Of a stretch of DNA of 43,986 nt, positions 1 to 7,125 are shown piece after piece. The notes under the pieces were generated by a model, which saw nothing but the letters and a program-made list of their open reading frames with translations, did not search any database and had not been told where the DNA came from. Position 1 is the stretch's first letter. Each line of letters begins with the position of its first letter. Made by a program: the position numbers and the translations under genes. The stretch covers positions 1 through 43,986 of the forward strand of contig DAIRGS010000016.1 of the NCBI GenBank assembly GCA_036794395.1, written 5' to 3'. Source of the stretch: DASXMX01 sp036794395 (GTDB taxonomy: Bacteria; Planctomycetota; Phycisphaerae; Tepidisphaerales; Tepidisphaeraceae).

Positions 1-160
1 GGTGGATAGGGGGGTGAATGGAGTGGTGCTTCCCGGCGCTGCTGGATTGCCGATGTCAGATTTGTGAATTCAGACACTCTGGTGGGGTGGAGGTTGGAAA
101 ACCTGCAACACAAGATCGGCACAGGAGAGTCGCTCGCAATTTCCCCTCACCCTGCCCGCT

Positions 161-280
161 CGTGGGCAGTCGCCAATTCCACTCGCTGCTCGTGGGCAGT
201 CGCCAATTCCACTCGCTGCTCGCGGGCAGTCGCTCATTCCGCTCGCTGCTCGCGGGCAGTCGCTCATTCCGCTCACTTCT
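161..280. repeat. 30-bp tandem repeat, four copies
   Basis: Four consecutive 30-bp units of the form CGNGGGCAGTCGCYNATTCC plus ten bases. The first two units are near-identical to each other, as are the last two, so two successive duplications are likely. The array is embedded in a CCCCTCACCCTGCCC ... CTCCCGGTGGGAGAGG context. Downstream, at about 316-327, lies a GGTCCGCCCCTAC segment resembling the inverted repeat at 25043-25187. Open frames through the array are short and repetitive, and I do not consider them genes. Bases 1-333 hold no other feature I can support. Confidence 0.85.
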
Positions 281-333
281 CCCGGTGGGAGAGGGGGGAA
301 GAGGGCGGAGACAGAGGTCCGCCCCTACGCGCA

Positions 334-1902
334 TTAGGGCAATCGAATACTGATTACCGTTGATTTCCTGGTCGTAAAATCGGTCGCCAGAATTCGATGG
401 TGATTCGTGTCGGCCACGTACAACACATTCCCCGCCAGCGACAACCCGCCCGGCTCATAGAAATTCGGCGAATCGGCCGTTCCCGGATCCGTCGCCCCCG
501 TGCCGGCGATTGTGCTCACGTTTCCGCTTTTCAAATCAATCTTCCGGATCAACCCATTGAACGTATCCGCGACGTAGAGGGTGTTTTCGTCCAGCGCAAC
601 CCCGAGTGGATGTTGAAACCGGGCGGCTTTGCCCATCCCATCCGCGCGGCCGAAGCCGAAAAGGTCGCCACTGCCGGCAAGTGTGGACGTCGCACCCGGC
701 GCGCCCAACTGCACGGCGCGAATGCTGGAAACTTCCGAGTCGGCGACAAACAATCTTTGTCCGTCGGTGGCCAGGCCCGAAGGCTGCGCGAATCCCGCTT
801 CGGCATTGGCTCCATCCACGGCGCCTTCGCGTCCTGTTCCGGCCAACACGCGAATCGTGTTACTCTTTAAATCCATCACCCATATTTGGTGGACGCCCGC
901 CATCGCCAGGTAAAGCGAGTCACCGACTCGCGCCAAATCCCAGGGAGAACTTAATGCGGTCTGTTTTGCCGGTGCGTTGACTGGGATTTGCCGGGCTTGT
1001 TGGCCCGTGCCGGCCAGCGTCGTGAGCGTGCCTTTGGCCAAATCCGCGGCGCGAAGGGCATGGTTTTCCGTGTCTGCGATGAAAAGCGTTTTGCCGTCCT
1101 CGGAAAGAGCAAGTCCCTGCGGCTGGTGAAGCTCGGCCTCTTTGAACGCTCCATCCTTAAGCCCGCTGCCTCCACTCCCAATCACACTCGATACGTTGCC
1201 TGCCAGGTCCGCCATGAGAACACGATTGTGGTTGGTATCGCTGATGAAGAGTCGGCCACCGGTCTGGTCCGCCAGAACTTTCCCGGGAAACTCCAGTACG
1301 CCCGGCTTAAACGCCGAGCGTTCCGGGGTAAATCGAATGGGCTTGGCCAGCGAACCTTTCTGCCGAGCTTGCGCGAGCAGGTCTTTGATTCGCGCATCGA
1401 TCTGATCCCGATGCCCTTCGCCCGACCACGCGCCTGCCACGTTCCCATCGGTATCAATCAACACCAACGTCGGCCAGCCGGGCACGCCATAGGCGTTCCA
1501 GATCTTGTATTGGCTGTCCACCGCAACCGGGTGATTGATGTTGTGCCGGAGGATGGCCTGGCGGATGTGATCGACGTCTTTTTCTTCATCGAACTTGCCC
1601 GAATGCACGCCGATCACCACCAGCGGCTGATCCTTGTAGTTTTCCTCCAGCGTGTGCAGGTCCGGGAAAATGTGCATGCAGTTGATGCAGCAGTAAGTCC
1701 AGAAGTCGAGCAGGACCACCTGGCCCTTCAGGTCCTTCATCGAAATGCTTTTGCCCGCGGTGTTAAGCCAGGAGTCGGCCCCGGTAAAATCGGGAGCGGC
1801 AACGGGCGCTTGAGCCCCCGATGCCCCATGTAGAAATAACGCGCTTGCAATAACCCCGGCAATCACGGCCGGCAGCTTTCCGGAGAAAAACCAAAGTCTC
1901 AT
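334..1902 (-). CDS. Exported thioredoxin-like / NHL-repeat protein (NHLRC2-like)
   Basis: A 522-residue exported protein. Residues 1-32 form a signal peptide (hydrophobic VIAGVIASALFLHG, cleavage probably near GAQA). A thioredoxin-fold domain follows at about 36-175, with the double-cysteine active site WTYCCINC at 68-75 and the cis-proline loop GVPGWPT near 139-145. From about 195 to the end come NHL/six-bladed propeller repeats, seen as recurring LFISDTNHNR, LFIADTENHA, LYVADTFNG and LYVADTNHHR segments. The CCINC motif and this domain order match the NHLRC2-type family; the partner is unknown. The ATG at 1902 is chosen over an in-frame start 12 codons upstream because GGAGGAG sits 8 bases before it and the signal peptide begins there. 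It probably acts in the periplasm. The family call is strong; the function is not known. Confidence 0.9.
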   Translation of the reverse strand: MRLWFFSGKLPAVIAGVIASALFLHGASGAQAPVAAPDFTGADSWLNTAGKSISMKDLKGQVVLLDFWTYCCINCMHIFPDLHTLEENYKDQPLVVIGVHSGKFDEEKDVDHIRQAILRHNINHPVAVDSQYKIWNAYGVPGWPTLVLIDTDGNVAGAWSGEGHRDQIDARIKDLLAQARQKGSLAKPIRFTPERSAFKPGVLEFPGKVLADQTGGRLFISDTNHNRVLMADLAGNVSSVIGSGGSGLKDGAFKEAELHQPQGLALSEDGKTLFIADTENHALRAADLAKGTLTTLAGTGQQARQIPVNAPAKQTALSSPWDLARVGDSLYLAMAGVHQIWVMDLKSNTIRVLAGTGREGAVDGANAEAGFAQPSGLATDGQRLFVADSEVSSIRAVQLGAPGATSTLAGSGDLFGFGRADGMGKAARFQHPLGVALDENTLYVADTFNGLIRKIDLKSGNVSTIAGTGATDPGTADSPNFYEPGGLSLAGNVLYVADTNHHRILATDFTTRKSTVISIRLP

Positions 1903-2092
1903 AACGTAATCTCCTCCAGCGCGATTATACGCGGGCAAGTTGTAAGTGGATGAACTCGCTTGCGCGCGCCGATTAAAAAGTCTGGCGTTCTGGACCGCGC
2001 CGGGTGAAAATAAGCCTTCGCCCGGTCGATGGCACGGATACCAGCGACGGGCTGGTGAAGTTCAACCGCAATACAACAGGGAGCAAGCGCTC

Positions 2093-2425
2093 ATGGCCGC
2101 GATTGATGATTCGATGGATAAGGTGTTTCAGGATTGGGACGACAAAAAGGTGACGCTGCATAAGTCGCCGGTGGAGCAGATGGCGCAGCAACTTGGCCCT
2201 TGGGCCAAGTTAGTGGGTCAGCGGCTCGAGATCTTCGGCGAGCGGTGGCGTCCCGATCGAATGAAGATCGCCAAGAAGCTAAAGAACGACGCCAATGCCA
2301 CGGCCGACCAAGTGCGTGGGCAACTGGGCCCGGTGGCGAAGGAAGACTTTATCAGCGATCTCCGCGCCTGGGGCATCCCCGACCGCAACGCGCACCAGGC
2401 CGGCGGCCTGGTCGACGTAAAATGA
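2093..2425 (+). CDS. Hypothetical protein, 110 aa
   Basis: No family recognised. The frame is open from 1946, but the ATG at 2093 (MAAIDDSMDKVFQDWDDKK) is preceded by an AGGGAG-like ribosome site, and the upstream part has poor protein character. The protein is hydrophilic, rich in Lys, Asp and Gln, without signal peptide or membrane segment, and mostly helical in appearance. The segment GPWAKLVGQRLEIFGERWRPDRMKIAKKL looks amphipathic. It stands alone, divergent from the thioredoxin/NHL gene upstream. Small cytoplasmic protein, function unknown; the start is moderately certain. Confidence 0.5.
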   Translation: MAAIDDSMDKVFQDWDDKKVTLHKSPVEQMAQQLGPWAKLVGQRLEIFGERWRPDRMKIAKKLKNDANATADQVRGQLGPVAKEDFISDLRAWGIPDRNAHQAGGLVDVK

Positions 2426-2451
2426 TGGGCGGCCTTCGTCAAGCCACGAAA

Positions 2452-3042
2452 TTACTTGGGAATAGTCGTTACGCGATTGGCGACGTCATATCGGCTGCTT
2501 TCGGCGTTCCAACGAAACGAGAGTTTCGCAAGATCTGTCTTGATTGCGTCCAATTGCTGGTTGAAAGGCCCGTCTGCGTATGCTGCAGGCGGAGCGTAGG
2601 CCGCGTCGACGAGGAACAGCAGTTGCTTGACAACCGCTTGTTGGGATGATTGCCCATCCAAGGCCGCAACTTTTTGCGTGGCATGATCGCAGAGTGATGC
2701 GACGTCAATCGCGGGCCGTAGGGGCGCGATTCGCAACTTGCCATTCGTCCGAAAATAAGCGAGTTCCGCCTCGGGCGGTGCTGTGCGCCCCCCGAGCGCA
2801 GTGAACCTCGCAATGAGGAAAGGTACGTCATCCACGATCAAAATTGGAAAGCGTGGAAATTGCTTAACATCGTGCGGGTCGCGGGGTGTCGTTCCGCCAA
2901 GTCTGAGCGGAGGCAGGTCCTTGCAGCCCGATCGGAACGGACCGGAGTTGAAGGATGGGTGGCCGGTGCAGGCTTTGCCCTCCCATCCACCGCTACTGCC
3001 ATGGGTGTTGAGACTGTTTCGCCGGTCGCAACGGTTGAACAA
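2452..3042 (-). CDS. Hypothetical protein, N-terminus uncertain (possible frameshift)
   Basis: The reading frame gives up to 196 residues. Its C-terminal two thirds (from about KDLPPLRLGG on) has plausible protein composition, with FPILIVDDVPFLIARF and a helical C-terminus; I recognise no family. The first ~35 residues of this frame are unconvincing. In the neighbouring minus-strand frame, a better N-terminus (MTTISKPGFRVPMILLIVHAG, signal-like, start near 3120) runs up to about 2930. The original gene may therefore have begun near 3120 and suffered a frameshift around 2930-2950, or one base may be wrong in the assembly. It lies directly downstream of the transposase remnant, which fits a decaying region. 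Confidence 0.35.
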   Translation of the reverse strand: MFNRCDRRNSLNTHGSSGGWEGKACTGHPSFNSGPFRSGCKDLPPLRLGGTTPRDPHDVKQFPRFPILIVDDVPFLIARFTALGGRTAPPEAELAYFRTNGKLRIAPLRPAIDVASLCDHATQKVAALDGQSSQQAVVKQLLFLVDAAYAPPAAYADGPFNQQLDAIKTDLAKLSFRWNAESSRYDVANRVTTIPK

Positions 3043-3105
3043 ATGATGGCGCGGATTCCGGCATGCACAATGAGCAATATCATGGGCACTCGGAAACCTG
3101 GTTTG

Positions 3106-3540
3106 CTAATGGTCGTCATGGGTTCGCACGATTCGCGCGTCGAATGTAGTATCATAAAATGTATCGTTTCCGATCGTATGCACATCCTCGCTCAATCCGT
3201 GGTGTGTTGCTCCAGAGTCCGTCCAATTAGGAATTGGCCAAGGCGTTGAGGGCAATGCTCCCGAGTCATCAACATGGGGATTATCCATCCGACGCAGCAG
3301 GTTGCTCATCATCCCGTCGGTGGGAATCCCGTGTTTGCCCAGATCCAGCTTCGCGGCCATCTCCTTGCCCTGGTCCCGACCCCACTGCAAAACCGCGTAC
3401 ACGCTGCGGCACCCGCACATCACCCCCACGCTCAACAACGCCAACACCCCAGGCAGCGGATGACGGCGGCCGCGCCGCGAACGCGGATCGGGAACACTCG
3501 ATAGAGCTTCGATCAACGAAAGGGGGAGTGCATCGGCCAT
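3106..3540 (-). pseudogene. ISAs1-type transposase remnant (N-terminal domain only)
   Basis: Residues 1-85 from the ATG at 3540 match the N-terminal DDE_Tnp_1-associated domain of ISAs1-family transposases: ALSSVPDPRSRRGRRHPLPG, then a hydrophobic helix LALLSVGVMCGCRS, and a C-terminal LLRRMDN. A GGAGGT ribosome site precedes the ATG, so the original start is retained. The whole DDE catalytic part (about 250 residues) is missing; after MDN the frame runs on through unrelated sequence to a stop at 3106. No terminal inverted repeats were seen. This is a truncated, inactive insertion-sequence relic; in some genomes orphan domains of this kind are annotated as genes. Confidence 0.7.
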
Positions 3541-3675
3541 CCATGACCTCCATTGCAGTTGGGAACCGCGCGGCCTCCAAAGCCGGGAAGACCAATCATC
3601 ACCTGTCAAGCCCGATCATGCCAGAACCGAGAACTGAAAGACCCTGGACTGGTCCGTCGACCACGGCGAAATTTG

Positions 3676-3705
3676 TTGAAAATTTACCGGCCCTCTGAGT
3701 AAAAT
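3676..3705 (+). promoter_or_regulatory. Sigma70-like promoter before the LEPR-XLL protein
   Basis: TTGAAA (3676-3681) and TAAAAT (3700-3705) are separated by 18 bases and end 39 bases before the ATG at 3745. The match to the -35/-10 consensus is by eye only. No other good promoter is visible in the 200-base gap between the transposase remnant and this gene. Confidence 0.4.
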
Positions 3706-3744
3706 ACGACCGTATCACCTCATATTCCAAAGGCGGAACGTCAT

Positions 3745-6111
3745 ATGGGAAAAATAGCCAGCGGGTCTCGGCGGGTCGGTTCGCGCCCCTGGGTGGAGGC
3801 GCTCGAGGAACGTCGGCTCTTAACTGCGGCCGTCAATGCAGCTTTGGGTGCCGCAATGAGTTCTCCCGGACAGGCGGTGGCGGGTTTAACTACGAACATG
3901 CGCGTGGCACCATTTGTCGACCTCACGGCGCAGGTCCTGGCATATCCCAAGGCAACGATCACGATCGGCAAGCACCAAAAGGCTTCGTCTGCGACGGTGA
4001 AGGTGGTCGACGTCGGCACCGTCGTTGCGACAGGGCTTCTTTCGGTGAACTTATACGCGTCGGTCGACCAGACCCTGGACTCCAGCGACCTTTTGCTGTT
4101 CCAGACGCGGCCTGCGAAGGTGAGGATCGCTGCCGGCAAATCGAAAACGGTCCGCGTGTCGGGAAAGCTCCCGGCGACCTTCCCCAGCGGCAACTTTTAC
4201 TTGCTGGGGCAAGTGAACCCCTCGGGAGCGATCGTCGAAAGTGACACGACCAACAACGTGGGTGTTTCGGCGTCGACGGTGACGGTGAACAACCCGGCCG
4301 TGCCCCCGGGGCCCGGTCTTGCGGGGCCGCTGGCGGTTAACGACACCGTCGTGCAGGTCGGTTCATCCAACGTGCTTCACTTCAGCGTGCCGGTGGCCGG
4401 CGCCACTTCCTCCACCACGGTCGAAGTGGACGAACTGGACAGCTCCGGGAATTCGCTGGGGAAGCTGGTCCAGCTGTTCGACACCGGCAGCGCGATCAAT
4501 CGCGACTCCGTCGCCGGCGACGGGAATTTCAGCGGGGTGGTCACGCTGAACTTCAGCGCCCCTGGACAGCGGTTTTTCGCGTCGAAGGTGATCGACCCCA
4601 TCCTGCCGGCGGCGCTGCAAAGCCCCACCGTCACCGTCTCGGGCAACGCCCCACTCACGCAGGAGCAGGTTTCGGCCGACAAGGCCGACTTCGACAACAT
4701 CAGCCAGGCCGCAGACAACGCCAAGGCGTCGGGTACGTCGGCGCAGGGGATCCTGGACGCGGTGCAGGCCGCACTCCAGTCAGACAGCAACGTCGTCCAG
4801 AGCAGTATTGTGGTCTCCAACGGCACGATCGACTGGCTCAACGTCGACGGAATGGAGCAGATGGTGGACACGACGTTCAGCCCCGACAGCCTCGGCGGAG
4901 GTGGAATCACTGCCGGGGGACCACAAAATCTTGTTGGCCTTCCCGGCGGCAATTCCACTCCCGCCCGCGCGCTCACGCCTCTGGATTCGACGCCGGCCAC
5001 CGACCCTTCCAAGAATGCAATCGTGCTGTCGCCGTTCGTCTGGCAATTTGGGAGTCTAGACCCGGGAAACCTGATCACACAGGCACTCCGCGGCAAAGGC
5101 TACACCGTGACGTATAAGGCCGACGTCAACCAGACGGACGAGAACGTATCACTCAGCGACTTCGAGAACCTGGGCGGGCACGCGGCGGTCGTGATCTGCG
5201 CCCATGGCATGCTCGTCCGCGATACAGTTGTGATTAACAGCGGCCAGCAGATCGATAGCGCCAGTTTGGTGCTATATGGAGAGGAACTCGCCACGCGGCA
5301 GCTCATCTTGAACACGATCCCGGGGGTGGGGAAGTTTTTCGTGATACGGCCGAGCTTCGTGGAAGACCATAACGGCCCGATGGACGGCGCGGTGGTCTAT
5401 CTCAATACGTGTTTCGGGACGGCGAACCGTACCATGGCTAACGTATTCCTGGGCGCGGGCGCTGGGGTGGTGCTGGGTTACAGCAAGACGGTCAGCGACG
5501 TTTTCGCCAATAGCCACGGGTTGGGGGCGTTCAACACATTGTTGCAGGACACGAACAACACGGTCGGCGACATTCCCGGAATTAACAGCGATCGGGACAC
5601 CATTCTCAACTCCAACGCGCAGTTCCAGGCCATGTTCGACCTCAAGGCGACGCTGCCCCAACCGAATCAGCTGAAAAACATGCAACTCTACATTCAGTAC
5701 AGTTGGCCGCAGACCCAGAGGGACTTGGACACCAACACGTCGTTCCTGGGCGGCACGGTCGGGTACGCACTACCCGGCGGGCCGTATCTGGACTGGAACG
5801 GCGACAACACCAGCGCCGGGGGGGCCGAATCGGTTACGATCGACCTGTACCAGGCGTGGAAAGATGGAAAGTGGTCGGGGAGCACGACCGTTACGTTCGG
5901 CGCCGACTGGTACACTCCCGCCAGTGGCGCCGGCGGGGCGTTGGCCTCAATCGCGCTGGAAGACACGTCCACGCTTGACTTCACCCAGGTGTTCCAAAAG
6001 CAGTTGAGCCCAGGGCAGGAGACCAGCGGCTCCGAGACGTTGGGAGGCACGATCACGCTTACGCTCAGCGGGGACCCGCTCAATCCGATCGTGAGTATGT
6101 CGGTCAGTTGA
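3745..6111 (+). CDS. Exported LEPR-XLL protein with CARDB-like domain and caspase/CHAT-like region
   Basis: A 788-residue protein. Residues 16-28 (WVEALEERRLLTA) match the LEPR-XLL export/sorting signature found at the N-terminus of many planctomycete surface proteins. Residues ~52-182 resemble a CARDB-type beta-sandwich (FYLLGQVNPSG, VESDTTNN). A second Ig-like or carbohydrate-binding-like beta region follows at ~195-300. Residues ~424-600 resemble a clan CD cysteine peptidase fold: a strand plus AAVVICAHGML with His487, then AVVYLNTCFGTANRT with Cys556, then GAGAGVVLGYSKTV, as in gingipain, CHAT and caspase-type domains. The C-terminal ~100 residues are beta-rich. Substrate and activity are unknown. 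It is a single gene with its own promoter-like sequence, flanked by relics. The export signature is strong; the peptidase assignment is an inference from one His/Cys pattern. Confidence 0.8.
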   Translation: MGKIASGSRRVGSRPWVEALEERRLLTAAVNAALGAAMSSPGQAVAGLTTNMRVAPFVDLTAQVLAYPKATITIGKHQKASSATVKVVDVGTVVATGLLSVNLYASVDQTLDSSDLLLFQTRPAKVRIAAGKSKTVRVSGKLPATFPSGNFYLLGQVNPSGAIVESDTTNNVGVSASTVTVNNPAVPPGPGLAGPLAVNDTVVQVGSSNVLHFSVPVAGATSSTTVEVDELDSSGNSLGKLVQLFDTGSAINRDSVAGDGNFSGVVTLNFSAPGQRFFASKVIDPILPAALQSPTVTVSGNAPLTQEQVSADKADFDNISQAADNAKASGTSAQGILDAVQAALQSDSNVVQSSIVVSNGTIDWLNVDGMEQMVDTTFSPDSLGGGGITAGGPQNLVGLPGGNSTPARALTPLDSTPATDPSKNAIVLSPFVWQFGSLDPGNLITQALRGKGYTVTYKADVNQTDENVSLSDFENLGGHAAVVICAHGMLVRDTVVINSGQQIDSASLVLYGEELATRQLILNTIPGVGKFFVIRPSFVEDHNGPMDGAVVYLNTCFGTANRTMANVFLGAGAGVVLGYSKTVSDVFANSHGLGAFNTLLQDTNNTVGDIPGINSDRDTILNSNAQFQAMFDLKATLPQPNQLKNMQLYIQYSWPQTQRDLDTNTSFLGGTVGYALPGGPYLDWNGDNTSAGGAESVTIDLYQAWKDGKWSGSTTVTFGADWYTPASGAGGALASIALEDTSTLDFTQVFQKQLSPGQETSGSETLGGTITLTLSGDPLNPIVSMSVS

Positions 6112-6207
6112 GCTGCATTTGCGTGAAAGTGAAGAAGCCTTGGGCGCAGCGCAAATGGAGGCGGCCGTCCGAATCAGCCACCGGCTTCATGAATTCCAAC
6201 AGCGTGC

Positions 6208-6543
6208 GATCAGCTCGACAGACTGGTTCATGCCTCGATCACTGGCGAGCCTTTCGGTCAGGTGGTGATTGAAGGAATGGCCGCCGGAAAACCGGTGATC
6301 GCCACCAAGTTGGGGGGAGTTCCTGAAATTGTGCTCGACGGTCTCACGGGCCTGCTGGTTCCGATGGGAAATGCACCGGCAATGGCCTCGGCCATCTGCG
6401 CACTTCTGGCCGATAAAGACCGGCGTCTTCCGATGGGACAATTGGGTTGGGCAAGAGTCCTTGATCACTTCACAACCAAGCACGTCGCCCGCAAGGTCGA
6501 GCAAGCTTATGCCACAGTATTGCGCCGGGCTTGCAACGCCTGA
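6208..6543 (+). pseudogene. GT4 glycosyltransferase C-terminal remnant
   Basis: In frame from about 6208 the sequence reads DRLVHASITGEPFGQVVIEG, then MAAGKPVIATKLGGVPEIV. This is the characteristic C-terminal nucleotide-sugar-binding region (E-x7-E motif) of family 4 glycosyltransferases, ending with a normal amphipathic C-terminus and stop at 6543. The first ~280 residues of the enzyme are absent: upstream lie 100 bases of unrelated sequence and then the LEPR-XLL gene. It therefore appears to be a truncated gene, with the break close to 6200. A short GTG-initiated 93-residue product from 6262 is possible but would lack the acceptor domain. Confidence 0.75.
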
Positions 6544-7125
6544 GAACCACACGCAATTTGAAGCAAAAATACGATAGATTTGAGAAATCTCACGTCTGAG
6601 TCACGTGGGCCCATTCGTCGCCGGCACGGTCCGATTGCTTACTCACCTAGGGCTCGCCAGTTGACGCCACGGCTTTGTCGGATAAAGTTTGTGGCCTCCG
6701 TAAAGAGGCCTGCGACGCGGCAACTGCGTCAAAACAATTGTTGCGCTGCAGTCGTATAGACGATATCCACAGGCTGTTCATAAGGAGTAGCCATGAAGAT
6801 TGAGCCAAATTGATTGGCTCATGCTGACCGAAGCCTGCACGGGTCAGTATGGGCCTGACCGTGCCGTGGTTGGAGATTCGCGAGGATCTTCAGCCCAGGG
6901 GCTTCGAAACAGCGACAATCGAAGCTCGGCCCGCCAAGTCCCATAAACCCGGGCTGGCGGACAAATCAAAGACCCGCAGGGGCCGATTCCGATTTAAATC
7001 GGGACACGGCAGTCGCCAAGGAAACAAAGACGATTGCCGCGGACAGCGAGAGGCATTGCCTTCGCAGCGAAAGGCGTAGCCTCCGCTCGGCTTCCGCGGG
7101 TTTCGCGTTTAGTAAAGGGAACGCC
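6544..7125. other. Intergenic region with a short ORF/hairpin
   Basis: About 580 bases without a recognisable gene. The one notable point is AAGGAG (6782-6787) followed after 5 bases by ATG at 6793, opening a six-codon frame (MKIEPN, stop) that overlaps a 7-bp hairpin GAGCCAA/TTGGCTC (6802-6820). It could be a leader peptide, the surviving 5' end of a lost gene, or chance. Open frames at 6849-7079 have no protein character. AAAGGGA just before 7126 is the fusA ribosome site. Confidence 0.4.

Noticed and set aside
3106..3300. WTDSGATHH motif in the transposase-stub frame, resembling a Copia-type retropepsin site
   Set aside because: It lies in run-on sequence beyond the transposase domain, with no other retroelement feature nearby; most likely chance.
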